A DNA stretch of 64,000 bases from Panorpa germanica (Eukaryota > Arthropoda > Insecta > Mecoptera > Panorpidae): the NCBI GenBank assembly GCA_963678705.1, contig OY783206.1, positions 15,139,807-15,203,806 on the forward strand, written 5' to 3'. Position numbers and translations under genes: made by a program. The notes under the pieces were generated by a model. The model was not told the origin of the DNA, ran no database searches, and worked only from the letters and a program-made list of their open reading frames with translations. Below are positions 1 through 11,600 of the stretch, piece after piece. Every line of letters begins with the position of its first letter. Within the stretch, counting starts at the first letter, position 1.

Positions 1-770
1 AATTTTTTAGTGTAAATAATATTACGGTTTAATTGTATTATGTGAACCTAATTAAATTTTTGTGTAAATTTTTGTGTAATGCTACAAGTTAATTGTATCA
101 GTGATATTTTTAGTGATAAAAAGAAGTTAAAAATGCAATATTTGTGAAGTTTCATTTAAAAATAAATTGTGAATACATTTTGGATTACAAAAATGGGGCT
201 TTTCAAAATATGGTGAGTTTTGTGTTTTGTGAAATATTAATGGAAGACAAATGTATTTAATTCGAATAGTGTGTTGCTGTATCATATATCCAGTCGTAGT
301 CTCCAATGGAGACCCACTATTTAAATTATAATTTGCATTCTTAATGCATAATGTAAGCATTGTCCAGTAAATGTAACATAGGACAGACTATAATAACAAA
401 AGTAATTCATATTTTCGGGAATTCCATTCTTGTGAGTCATTTAAATTTTTAAAGCGCCGTTACTAGGTCTTCTAAAGGTTATGAAACCTTTACGAGGAAG
501 GTAGGGCTTGGTAGAGGATTATCTGCATTTGTATTTTGAGAAGTACAATAGTAGATTTATGGTAAATGACAGTTTAAAGTCATAAAATGAGATTTAATTT
601 TAAAGAGCTACTTTGAATACGTCTCTATATTGTAGATATTCGACAAACCATTCCTTTAGATAGAGGCTCCCAAACTAAGGCCCGCAAGTCTGATGCCCCC
701 TCTACTACTGACTTGATTAATAACATTTTTTTATTCATAATTGCAAACAAAAGATATCACAACAGACTAA
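1..770. other. Non-coding DNA, nothing recognised
   Basis: AT-rich sequence without a supported gene or clear repeat. It is probably intronic or upstream DNA of stardust. Confidence 0.4.
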
Positions 771-771
771 G

Positions 772-1209
772 GGCGTCCGCACATGAGGCTCTGTCCGCAC
801 TGATTGCAAACCTTAGCCCCGAATCTGCCCGAAACGAATGAGAATGGAACTGTGTTGTTAGTGAGAGATCGCACGTGTATACGAGTGAGAGAAAACATAC
901 GGCACGAATGAAAGAAAACTGATTTCAAACTGGTTTTAAGCACGTTTTGGGCGACTGTGTTTCTATATCGCAGGGCATGCTTGGTTTCATGTTTTGATGG
1001 TGACATCATGAGCAGAGATGTGCACAAATACTATTCAAAAGAATTTAAATACATACATACAAATACGACACAATAAAATCCCCTATTATGCTATTGTTAA
1101 AAATTCTATAGTCACGAAACATAGCTGGACATGGCTCGTTTTTCGTTTTCGTTGGAAACTTCGTTGCTCGGCTAGTTTGCAATCAGTCGATCCGTGTGCA
1201 GGGACCTAA
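772..1209. mobile_element. Long-TIR MITE (family F), copy 1
   Basis: The left end (GCACTGATTGCAAACCTTAG, then CCCCGAATCTGCCCGAA) is answered by an inverted end near 1180-1209 (tttgcaatcagtcgatccgtg). The interior has AGAGATGTGCACAAATACTA, which resembles the end of the hAT family H at 10999. Other copies or parts lie at 2849, 3335, 14405 and 49991. Confidence 0.6.
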
Positions 1210-1718
1210 CTCTACAATTCATGCACTACATATACTGGGTGTACTTTGCTCTTTCATAGATACGGTATTGTCATAACTGCCTGTACCGACGGAGATTGCT
1301 ATTTCGTTTATGTGCTCCTCCAATTCCTAATTTCCAACGCTCTTGTACAGGTACAGTTTAGTGAGAGGTACAAATAAGGTTTATTTTATGATATTATTCG
1401 TTTAACCCGTTTAAGCTGTAAATTGCAATTTAAAATATAACTTTAACAGGGACTGTGAGTAAATTATTTCATGGTAAAACTTCATAGATTTTATTAAATA
1501 TAATTTCGAAAGAAATTTAAATTATTTGCTGGGTTGAGACAAGTCTTTATTGAGGTTTCATTGATTATTTGTTTGCATAATCATAAACTTATTAGGTCAC
1601 GTTACACCGTAAAAACATAGTAGGAGGTCGTCGGTGATAGATCTAGTATCCAAAATAGGTTGAAATTATTTCACTTTCTTCAGAAATCGATACTTATATA
1701 TGCGATGAGTATTATGCA

Positions 1719-2426
1719 ATGGGCTTGTGTCCTATGTCTTAATATCTATAAAACTGTACTATATATTGATAAAGTGGGTTACTAGAACCTCAAATGTCCA
1801 ATTATTTTTTAATAACTCCTTATATTTCAGGAGATATTAACAATTAAAAAAGTCATTTTTTCTCTTTAATTATTAAACGTGGATTCAACGTTGTACAACA
1901 TTTCAACTGCATATGACATCACAGCAGTTAGTTGCCATCTCCTTTATACAACAGAGCGTAAAAGAGATAGCATATTCAAGATAGAACTCTGGCAAGTTTA
2001 TAGGTTACCAACCTTACAGCTCATAAAATCTCTTCTATATGTATTTATATAGCAAAATATCAAATATTATTTACAGCTATTTTAAGGAACAATAAAATTC
2101 CAATATTATGTCTGCCGTAACAGGATTAAATAAAATAAAAACTAATTATTTTTTGACTTGACTTGATTATGTCGACTACCAACGGCTACAAAACATTACG
2201 ACAGCACTGACCTACTCAACAAATAACTGACGTTAAAATGCATTCACGTCATACAAATATGACCGACCATTTCTAGCGCTAAAACTACAATTCAAATTAT
2301 TAATTACTATATCTCCGTCAACATTTAGATATTTAATAAAATAGACACGCCAATGCACATTTATTAACATCAATTTCAATCAACAATTGAAAAATCGACC
2401 ACAAAAAAATGAGGACACAAGCCCAT
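1719..2426 (+). mobile_element. MITE, family ATGGGC, copy A
   Basis: It has inverted ends ATGGGCTTGTGTCCT and AGGACACAAGCCCAT and is 708 bp long with no coding capacity. The same family lies at 12048, 38618 (diverged), 41639 (inverted), 50056 (truncated, inverted) and 59424 (inverted). Copies at 12048 and 59424 are flanked by TA on both sides, which suggests Tc1/mariner-like insertion. Confidence 0.8.
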
Positions 2427-2848
2427 TAAATCGTATATTTTATCGTAAGGAATCGTAATTTTGATAACTTTACTAAAGAAGAAAGAATTTTATGAATATA
2501 CAAAACGTAATATATCTTTATCAATGTTTACAATCTGTAAGACATATTGCAAAGAATCGTGTTCTTGGTTTGTTAGTATTGAAGGGACGCGGCGGACCAC
2601 GGGGTATTTGAACTGTCAAGTGTGTGCTGTCGATAGATTACCTAGAGTCCTGTACTCAAATGAATCATGTTACATTAATACTATCTCTTCAGATTACGTA
2701 AAATGTGGATTTAAAATAATGGGTGTTTAAGAGTTATTCAATTTATTATTATTATACAATTGTTTCATTCATAACTTTTGTGATCGAATTCACTTCAATA
2801 AGAAGTGTACTTAAAAAAAATCAACAAGTTTATCTGCATTACAAGGAT

Positions 2849-3327
2849 GTCCGCATATGGGTCGACTGATTGCAAATGCGACCCCCGAATTTGCCCGAAC
2901 CGAATGAGAATGCAACTGTATTGTTAGTGAGAGAACGAACGTGTATACAAGTGAGATAAAACACACGGCACGAACGTAACTAAATTGATTTCAAACTGGT
3001 TTTGAGTACGTTTGCTGCGAGTCTATTTCTCGGTCGCAGAGCATCCTTGATGCATGGTTTTGATGGTGACATCAAATAAGAGATGTTCACGAATACTATC
3101 AAAAAGTATTTAAATACATACATACATACAATAGAATACCCTGTTTTGCTATTCTTAAAAATTCTACAGAGTCACGATACTGACTACCAATTTAGTTTCA
3201 TTCGTGCCTTGTGTTTTCTCTCACTCCTATACACGTTCGTTCTCTCACTAACAACACAGTTGCATTCACATTCGGTTCGGGCAGATTCGGGGCTAAGGTT
3301 TGCAACCAGTCGCCTCGTGTGCCGAGG
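2849..3327. mobile_element. Long-TIR MITE (family F), copy 2
   Basis: The left end (GTCGACTGATTGCAAATGCG, GAATTTGCCCGAACCGAATG) and the right end (CATTCGGTTCGGGCAGATTC, then TTTGCAACCAGTCG) form inverted repeats of 80 bp or more. It is the best preserved fold-back copy. Confidence 0.7.
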
Positions 3328-3334
3328 GGCTTAG

Positions 3335-3600
3335 TGACAGAACGCACAAGCTGGAATTAAGAAAACTGATTTGAAATTGGTTTTGAGCGACTGTGTTGCT
3401 AGGTCGCAAGGCAATTACGTTGCATGCTGTTCATGGTGACATCATGAGCAGAGATGTGCACAAATACTTTTCAAAAGTATTTCAATACATACATACATAC
3501 AAATACCTCACAATACGATATAATAAAATCCTCTATTACAAAAGTTACATATTCAATCCAAATTTCAATTTTTCAAAAGATGTCTGATGAAAAGTACTAT
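3335..3600. mobile_element. Family F fragment, copy 3
   Basis: It repeats the interior of the neighbouring copy (ttggttttgagcgactgtgt, catgagcagagatgtgcaca) but lacks the outer end. Confidence 0.55.
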
Positions 3601-4114
3601 TACTTTTTGAGTTTTAGTTATACTGAGAAAGAAATTTTTAGTAAACGTGAAATAAAATGCTTTCTCATACTCATAGTAATATTATTTTATTATTGGTAAA
3701 TTTAGAAATAGTTTTAAGATATAGAAAAGATGTAAAATTAATAACGCGAACAAATCAATTAGCAGATGGTGGCAATTGACAAGCATTAAAACAAGAATGC
3801 TGTTAGAATAATTTTATAGCTTATATAATGACTTCCATGAACTACCTGTATAAATTATCAATAACTCGACGTGTATCTAAATGGGTTAACAACAAAATGC
3901 CGTGACACACTAAACCGTTAATTGTGATAGCTACTCCGGTATTTATATCTGTATCTTCAACGATCAACAATCAAATTGTCAGACTTATTTGAAATATGTT
4001 ACTTTTACGTTTCAGTTTTTAACCTTTAAGGTAGTTCACTAGTGAAACCACTTTTCTACAGAATTTGATAAAATTTAAATACATATGACCTACCTGTTAT
4101 AATGTTCGTAGTTG

Positions 4115-4684
4115 TCCTATATTATAATGTTCCAGGTGTATCTGACTTGTTTATATGTTTGGTACTGAATTTTGTATGGAATTGCAAGACGTTTCCGGAA
4201 AACCGTAATTTTGAAAAAACTAAAAAAATTACTTAAATTACTTAAATTACGTTTTGATCTATAACTTTTAATTCGTAAAAGATAGAAAGTTGAAATTTAG
4301 TATGTGTATTACTGTAGCCAATGCTAACATTTTTTGAAAATTAGAAATTGATAAATTCGAAAAGGGGGCCCGGTAGGAATCTTTGGAGAAAACTCAAATT
4401 TTTGCACTACTTCATAATGAAATATTTTATTAAAAAAAATAAATTCAAAATTTTATTTGGGGGCGGTTTTTGCCGAGAGTAAAAATTGTGCTAGAAAGTT
4501 GAAATTTTGTATATGGGCTAACTTTGGTACATAATTTACAAATGAGAAAAAAATATTGTAAATTTTGAAAAGAAGTTGGTCAAATAACGAATAAATTGAA
4601 AAATTTTATATTTTGTTGAAAAAACTAATTCAGTATCCACACAAAAGACAGTCGTCTCTTGCGACGGGGTTAGGGGGACTCTAG
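4115..4684 (+). mobile_element. Non-autonomous Helitron (family Hel1), copy 1
   Basis: It starts TCCTATATTATAATGTTCC. It ends with a 3' hairpin (CGTCTCTTGCGACG, a diverged CGTCGC-TT-GCGACG) and then CTAG followed by T. It has no open reading frame of note. The TC start, CTAG end and 3' hairpin are the Helitron hallmarks. Confidence 0.8.
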
Positions 4685-5094
4685 TGTTAATATAAGTGGT
4701 CTTAATAATTGAAGTGCATACAATTAAACAGACTCTGTGTACAGGTCCTATACAAATCCTTCAAGACTTCGATTGTAACCAAGAAATTTAAGCAACAGGA
4801 GTACCTCAATAACTTAGAGCACAGCTCCGACGGTTTATTTTATAACTTGTTACTTACCTTTTATAAAAGCCTGAATTTTAACTTTCTGAAATATTTTTAT
4901 TGTTATATTCCTTTAGTGTCAACATACCTGACTCCAATTATTATGGCGACTACTAGTCCCTAGTCTTTAAATTTTTTTTAATATTATTATTTGATGAGCT
5001 TCTTACCCATGGCCCTTTTTTCGACTGTAAATTACAATAATATTAATTTACATTACACTAACTTACAGTATCGTACATAGAACATTTCCTGGCT

Positions 5095-5462
5095 TGATTC
5101 TTTCTATTAACCCCCTTTTTCTCATTTTTGATTTCGACTTCCTTGGCTTTCGAATTCTTACTTAAATTAGATCTAACCTTTCTTTTCCAGTAACCTTCTG
5201 TTCTATTTCCAACAAATTGAGCCGTTTTTCCGCTGTTCTTCTTCTACACCTTTTCCTTTTTTTCTCTAATTTTGTTTCGGTATCTTTCATCCTCTGATTC
5301 CTCCTCGTCATCATCATCTTCCTCTTTCTCCCGATCATATAGATCTTCTTTATCTTCATCTACAATTTACACGCCTTTCTCATTTTCTTCTTTTTCATCA
5401 TCACTTGGCTTCTTTGCTTTAGCCTTACCTTTGACGATTAGGTTTTTTATTTCTTTCCTAAG
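5095..5462 (-). pseudogene. Decayed acidic/basic low-complexity protein fragment
   Basis: The minus strand reads KGKAKAKKPSDDEKEENEKG, then DEDKEDLYDREKEEDDDDEE, then ESEDERYRNKIREKKEK. Two in-frame stops interrupt it, after EKGV and after KEKV. There is no intron in the visible part, and the flanks are repeats. It looks like a processed pseudogene of a nuclear acidic protein. The parent is not identified. Confidence 0.35.
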
Positions 5463-5639
5463 CTGATATCAGACAATTCACTGGAGTGAAGCATTCCAAA
5501 TGAGCGGATCCAACATTGCTGGATCGGTTCATTTTGAATGAAAGGCAGAAATGAGCAAAAAGTGAACCGTTTGATATCAACTTTAAAGTCTGCCGCTGCC
5601 ATCCTAGATTTAAACAACATCATTTTTAATTAAAAATAA

Positions 5640-5720
5640 AAAGAAAACAGTTTGTGGATCGAACCCAAAGATGTAGTAGTCTACCGTTAAGCAACAATGC
5701 TTCCGGCCGTTGTACCGTAT
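5640..5720 (-). repeat. tRNA-derived SINE fragment
   Basis: On the minus strand an A-box-like stretch (ttgcttaacggtagactact) is followed by a B box (GGGTTCGATCC). The same head occurs at about 41605-41638, cut by a MITE insertion. The sequence does not fold as a complete tRNA. Confidence 0.4.
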
Positions 5721-6113
5721 AAACTCATTATGAATTATATATAATTTAATAATTTCGCTAGATTTCTAAAATATTTAATTCATGTCATCATTTACGTTTA
5801 AATATTATTTTCTATTTTAGTGAATTTATTGTTATTGTATAAAATAAAATATCCTGCTAAACACAGTTGTAAAACAGCCTATATTTCAAAAAGGGGAGCT
5901 GCTACTAAAAAAAAGCCAAACTACACATTACTGCGACTCCAACATGCGACATCGAACATTCATTCATAATTTAGTACACTCATGCCTAAATAATGTCAAC
6001 TTATGAACCATAATATTTGAATATATGAGTAGTACGAGAGTTTACGGACATAAGAAATATCCAATATCAGTTCTTACTTTTTCAACTTAAAAAAAATTAT
6101 TTTGTTAGCCAAA

Positions 6114-6591
6114 GGGGGCGTCCATAAATTACGTGAGGTGTTTTTTTAAATTTACTGTCACTCCCTCCCCCCCTGGTGAGATGTCGTGAGATTTTATTCA
6201 ACCCCCTCCCCCATCCCCCAATCTCACGTGAGATTTTTCAAAATGTGGGTTTCTTACGTAAACGCGTTGGATTGTTATTGTAAAAAGAAAAAAAAAATTT
6301 GCTTCGTGCTTTTATTTACGACTAGTTATAGCTACTAGGATAGGTAAAGCGTAGTAGCCCGTATACGTCCGGCAGAAATTCGCTTAAATACGGTCCCATA
6401 CTGAGACAGGCCTTAAGCATGTACAATCTAGATTAAATGGACCAAAATAGTATAATTTTTTTTTGTTTCAATCAGAAAAAAAATTGCGTGATATTTGCCG
6501 AGACCCCCCCTCTCTCCAACGGAAGATTAGATGAGATTTGACTCGACCCCCTCCCCCCCTTAAACATCTCACGTAATTTATGGACGCCCCC
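6114..6591. mobile_element. MITE with GGGGGCGTCCATAAATTACG ends
   Basis: It has inverted ends GGGGGCGTCCATAAATTACG and CGTAATTTATGGACGCCCCC with AAA on both sides. The interior is C-rich. A 76-bp piece nearly identical to one end of the element at 20368 sits inside at 6339-6414. Confidence 0.75.
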
Positions 6592-7471
6592 AAAGTATCG
6601 ATAGAAAAAGCGCACGATTTCTTGTCGAACAATAACATTGATATTTGAAAATATCCTAGAACATGAAGTATAATTATTCTATTATTGTTATGTAATTTAA
6701 AAAGTAATCTTTAATAATTGGTTTAGTACTATAATACTAATAAATATTATGTATGAAATAATTTTTGGCCAGCCAAAGTCTATAAAATTAAAAAAAATAA
6801 TACTTTTCTGGTAAAGAGTTACCTGTATTTAAGGTATATTTATGTTTTGTGTGTAACGGGTACACTCGTGTACATATATAGTTTATTTATTCTTTATTAA
6901 ATTAACTTAAAATATTACACGCTCTAATACGCCCCAACAATTTTTCTTATTGCTAATTATACGGTATTAATTAAAAAATGCTTTAAATTAAAACCACGAG
7001 TACGATACTGCATGAAATAATTGACTTTTACCCAAGCCAAACGATGCGAACTTTCTTCACAAGTATTTTATAATAATTTCTATATGAAATACAAGTATTC
7101 TTGAGAAATGTTTCTTTGAGTGATTGTACTGCACTGCGATTTGAAGATATATGAATGTACCTGTACAGGAATCATGTGACGACTTCTGTTCTTTTGAGCC
7201 ATGATTCTACAATAAAATTTCTACTAAAAATATCATTTTTATCTTTATTGTTCTATGTAATTAGTTTCTGGTATTTCAAGACCAAAATATCACCTGACGT
7301 AGTTTCATATTATTGTGTATAGAATTTCATTTGTATTGCTACATACATTTTAAGGTTATGATGCACACAAGAAATTTTTTTATGCACATTCTCCTATGGC
7401 GTTTGTACACTGGAGACAAGACTGTGTTAAGGTTGTCTTAAGCATACAGTCTGGTTTGTCTGATATAGTTA

Positions 7472-7678
7472 AAATTACGAGAGATCGCCGGTGACTCATA
7501 CTTAAAACAAGTTGTGGAGTATAAACTGCCGATATAACTGAAAAGCACTGACTCACTTATTTTTCTATAATGTGTATAGAAACGAATAAGGTAAAATTCA
7601 TTATCGTATTATAGATTTATACAATACTGCTCTTATAACCTCTTTTAAGTATAAGTCGCCGCCGAACTATCGTGATTT
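7472..7678. mobile_element. Small MITE (family O)
   Basis: The left end (AATTACGAGAGATCGCCGGT) and the right end (GCCGCCGAACTATCGTGATT) are inverted repeats of about 36 bp. Element length is 207 bp. A relative is nested at about 63555-63698. Confidence 0.6.
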
Positions 7679-7720
7679 GGATTATAATATATATTTATTT
7701 GGTTAGCCTATATGAATAAC

Positions 7721-8222
7721 CAGAGGAGGCCTTAGGGGGTATCAAGCAGGGCAACCGACCGGGGCCTCGTACCCTCGCGAAACAACCCAAGTAGAACAAT
7801 TCATTACTATATATGCATTTGAATCTCACGCCTCGTGATTTAGAAACCCCACTTGAATGAATGTGTATACCTTTTAAAACACTGATTACCTTAGTTTATC
7901 ATTATTAATATTTGTCGTCTTTCACCTTTTGCATTTTTCGGCAATCATCATAAAAAATACTTACTTTTAATTTACTTAAATTATAAAAAGAACAAGTGCC
8001 TTACAAAGATCTGCCACCCCGGGGCCTCGTAAAGTTCTGCCGCCCGGGGCGTCGCAAATATCTGTCGCCCGGGGACTCGCAAAGTTCTGCCGCCCGGGGC
8101 GTCGCAAATATCTGTCGCCCGAGGCCTCGCAAATATCTGTCGCCCGGGGCGTCGCAAATATCTGTCGCCCGAGGCCTCGCAAATATCTGTCGCCCGAGGC
8201 CTCGCAATGGCTAAGGCCACTG
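7721..8222. mobile_element. hAT MITE (family M) with internal minisatellite
   Basis: The ends are CAGAGGAGGCCTTAG and CTAAGGCCACTG. The flanking 8-bp duplication is TGAATAAC/TGAACAAC (7 of 8), the hAT signature. A second copy at 19350-19730 shares both ends and the inner sequence in the opposite orientation. Confidence 0.8.
8007..8207. repeat. 25-bp GC-rich minisatellite, about 8 units
   Basis: The unit is CGCAAATATCTGTCGCCC followed by GGGGCGT or GAGGCCT. Units contain CGCCCGGGGCG, a self-complementary core. Since 25 is not a multiple of 3, overlapping open frames appear on both strands; none is a gene. Confidence 0.9.
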
Positions 8223-8510
8223 TGAACAACTAAACGAGAAGCACTTACTTATGCGTTGTATGAGATATTCTCTCTTCTTTCCATGACCAAGATAAAGATG
8301 TTTTAAGTCTGCGCACTCGCATATGTTACTCAGAAAAGTAAGAAATTCGTGTTCCATTGCCAAATCATCGCGGTCCTGTAATTTTATCATTTAATAATGC
8401 TCTGCGTGCTAGTAAATAAAAAGAATAAAAAAACTTCGGGAAAAATAATTGTACATAGAAAACATCACAATCTGAGAACTGTACTAATTGCAATTCTATT
8501 TAATTTTCAG

Positions 8511-8665
8511 GCCTCGTCGTCGATCCGGCAGCAGCATTGTAGTTCTGGGAGGCGAAGGAACGCTCTCGGAGAAGCCCCGTCTTCCAGTGGATGATTTCCC
8601 AGATATACATAACCAGCAGGATCTAGACATGGTCATGATGCTGTCTCTGTCAGGTGCAGATGCAG
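8511..8665 (+). CDS. sdt: stardust exon, N-terminal region
   Basis: The exon is opened by a pyrimidine-rich acceptor (ttaattttcag) and closed by a GCAG|gtaac donor. It reads [20 protein letters not shown] then a D/M-rich stretch ending SLSGADAG. Its first base completes a codon begun in an upstream exon. Its last base combines with the next exon to give [12 protein letters not shown], the conserved start of the Par6-interacting region. There is no convincing start codon within the exon in this frame before the conserved part, so an upstream exon is inferred. Confidence 0.85.
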
Positions 8666-11600
8666 GTAACAACTTAATGATAACAGTCTTTGAGAGAATG
8701 TCTAACTGCATCGGTAATTTCTTCCCGTACTGTTGTTGCACATTAATTAAAGTTCAATTCATCGGTTCCAACGTGCAAGATTGCACATGCATCATCTTTC
8801 TAGGATATATTACATAACTATCAGGGACGTAATGAGGTAACGGCGGCAAATGGGCGTTCCAACATCATTATTAACACTTTGGAATCCCATGTAGATAAAT
8901 CATTTTATCAAATAGTTTAATAATAAATGCAAAAGAGCATCAACCACAGTAAATGCGCAACTGGTAATGTTATAAATGTATTTCTGAGGTGCATAACAAT
9001 AATTGGTTATGCGGTCAGAAATATTTTCAACGTGTATAGTTTTTTACCTTGAGCACGAAATAAATGGCATGATCAAAATGAATATAATTTACAAATAAAT
9101 GTTACTTGTATTTTTTATAACGAAATTAATTTTGTTGCAGGGCCTCATCGAGAGATGGCAGTAGATGTACCGGATTCATTTGTGGCCCGAAATAAAACCC
9201 CTCCGCGTTATCCACCTCCAAAACCTCCACAGGTAACCGGCAAAGGAATCGGAAACAGAAAACCGAAATCCCCGGTTCACATCCCATCATTATCACAATC
9301 ATATCATCATCTATTCAAACACAATACACCGGCAAACGATACTAACAGTCAACAAAATCAAAAGGTCATCAAAAGGTCAAATGATAACGATGCCAAGATA
9401 GATTCCGATTCATCTCTATCAAAAAATGGATACGATTCCATAATATCAAGTTCAAGTAGTTCAGGGTCTCTGAATCGTGCTAGGGAAGATATTTCTGAAT
9501 CGTTGCAATCACTCAGATCTAGTAACTCGGAATTTAGCCCTGATTCATTTGACTCTATTTTAAAAGATGACTTCTCCAGAACTAGCATTTCAAAAACTCC
9601 AGATTTGATTACCAATAGTTCTGACTTTGAAAATCGTTCTGATTCATTAATTTTCGATCAATTCAATCGAAATTCAATTCACGATGAAAATAATCCAGAA
9701 GCAGTAGTAAATATTATGAGTAATGACGTTGTCCAGTTTGTTAAACAAAAGGAAAATACTAATAATCAGAACGCAAATTATTGTTACGATAACATTGCTT
9801 GCTACGATGCAGGCGGCATTGAGCTCTCTGGACCGGAATTTGTTGTTGTACACAAAGAGTTGGCTATTGATGTACCTGATAATTTTGTTGGGTTTATTAA
9901 AAGACCACCTAGATATCCACCTCCCAAATCACAAAACAAGATTAATAAAGGTGCAAACAAGGTGAGAGAGGAACTCTGCTTTGACTAGCTGTTAGATGAT
10001 CTTCTTCTGCGCATGCTATTAACATTTATTCATAACATCATTTATTGATATTATACATTTTCTAAATATTTATTTAAGAAAGTATTTCACATAACTATAG
10101 ACAAAAACATACGACCAAATAACGTCAGATAACGTGTTGACGTGATTTGTTATTATAAAAATTACCATTACTCAGTTTATGTAAAATATCACTAAATGAT
10201 TATCAAGATGCATGATTAATTTTCTTATTTTATAATATTACTAACAAAACACAAAAAAAGATTCATGAAAATCATTATTTACTTTCAAATCATCTGTTTA
10301 ATTATCATTTGTAATCTTGTAACTAATTAAAGAGCTTATAATTAATAACAGATATCAGAATTTAAAATTCGGTGATCTTTTCCTTTGGCCAACCATCCCG
10401 AAAATAAATTATCCGGTTCGTATTATATTTTCGGTTGTGAAGCATTTTTTGTAAATATAAAACTGCATTTGCACAACTCGTTTTCTAAAAGGCGTCAGTT
10501 TCATTTTTTTGTTACTATTTCATTGGTTACAGATTGTACAAATTTATTAATCATTTTTTATAAATATATTACAAATATTGTACAATTACCAACAATTGAA
10601 TAAATAATTTAATAATTTCTAGATGAATGGAACAGTAGCACCATCTACAAATGCAGTGGTACTAAATTCAGTAATTCCACCACCCGCAACAAATAATCAT
10701 ATTGGTAGCAATAATATATCTTCAATAACTCAAGGACAGCAATCTCAACAAATTCAGAAACCAGTACCACCTCCTAGGGACCATTTAAGGATTGAAAAAG
10801 ACGGGCGTCTTGTTAATAGAGCGCCTGCACCACAAGTTCCAGCAAGAACTAATAATAATAATCACTTGCCTGGAGTTAATCAGAGTGGGGGACAAGTTCA
10901 ACAGGAACCAACTCCCGATCAATTGGACAGCATTAGAAAATTCCAGGTAGGATTTCATTTAGATTTTAGATTAACTATTGGGTTAAATATGTAATAAGTA
11001 GAGATGTGCGTTTTTCAAATACATATATTCAAAATGCAAATACAAAATAATAAATAGCTTTTTTATATTTTGTATTTAAATATCTTTTAAGAGTATAGAA
11101 TTTTATATTTTATTTGAAAACTTTTACAAACCTATTTCCTATTTGGAAAATACAAAATACTTTTTTCATTTTTGTTACTTCATAGTGTTAATCAGCAAAT
11201 ATTATTTTTTGAATATAAACTTAAAACCCACCATCTAAATGATCTAAAAGTATCTGCACAATTGTCTTAATACCTCCTACTAGCCCCACATGCGACATCC
11301 AACATTACAAGTAGACATTATTTAGACATGAGTGTACTAAATGTGTTGCACTTTTAACGTACAGACTAGTGCGACATAAACATGCGACGCTAATAAAACT
11401 CTTACTTTTGCTATTTTTAAAAATTCTAGGTAGTATTTTTATGAAACAAAAGTGTTTCAAAACGAAGTCGGTCTTTATCAAAGAGAATTCTCATAATTAT
11501 TAAAAAAAAATACATTTTTATTAGTAACATAAAGAGTATTCTATTTTCTCAAGAGTATTTTTGAAATACGTATTTTGTATTTTGTATTTAAATGCTAACA

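Noticed and set aside
5640-5720. tRNA gene
   Set aside because: A- and B-box-like motifs are present, but no cloverleaf could be drawn. A SINE head fits better.
8007-8207. Possible CRISPR-like array
   Set aside because: Units are contiguous with no unique spacers, and the array lies inside a eukaryotic MITE.
7976-8229. Overlapping open reading frames on both strands, three of them on the minus strand
   Set aside because: They arise from a 25-bp GC-rich tandem repeat read in shifting frames. No start context, homology or conservation supports a gene.
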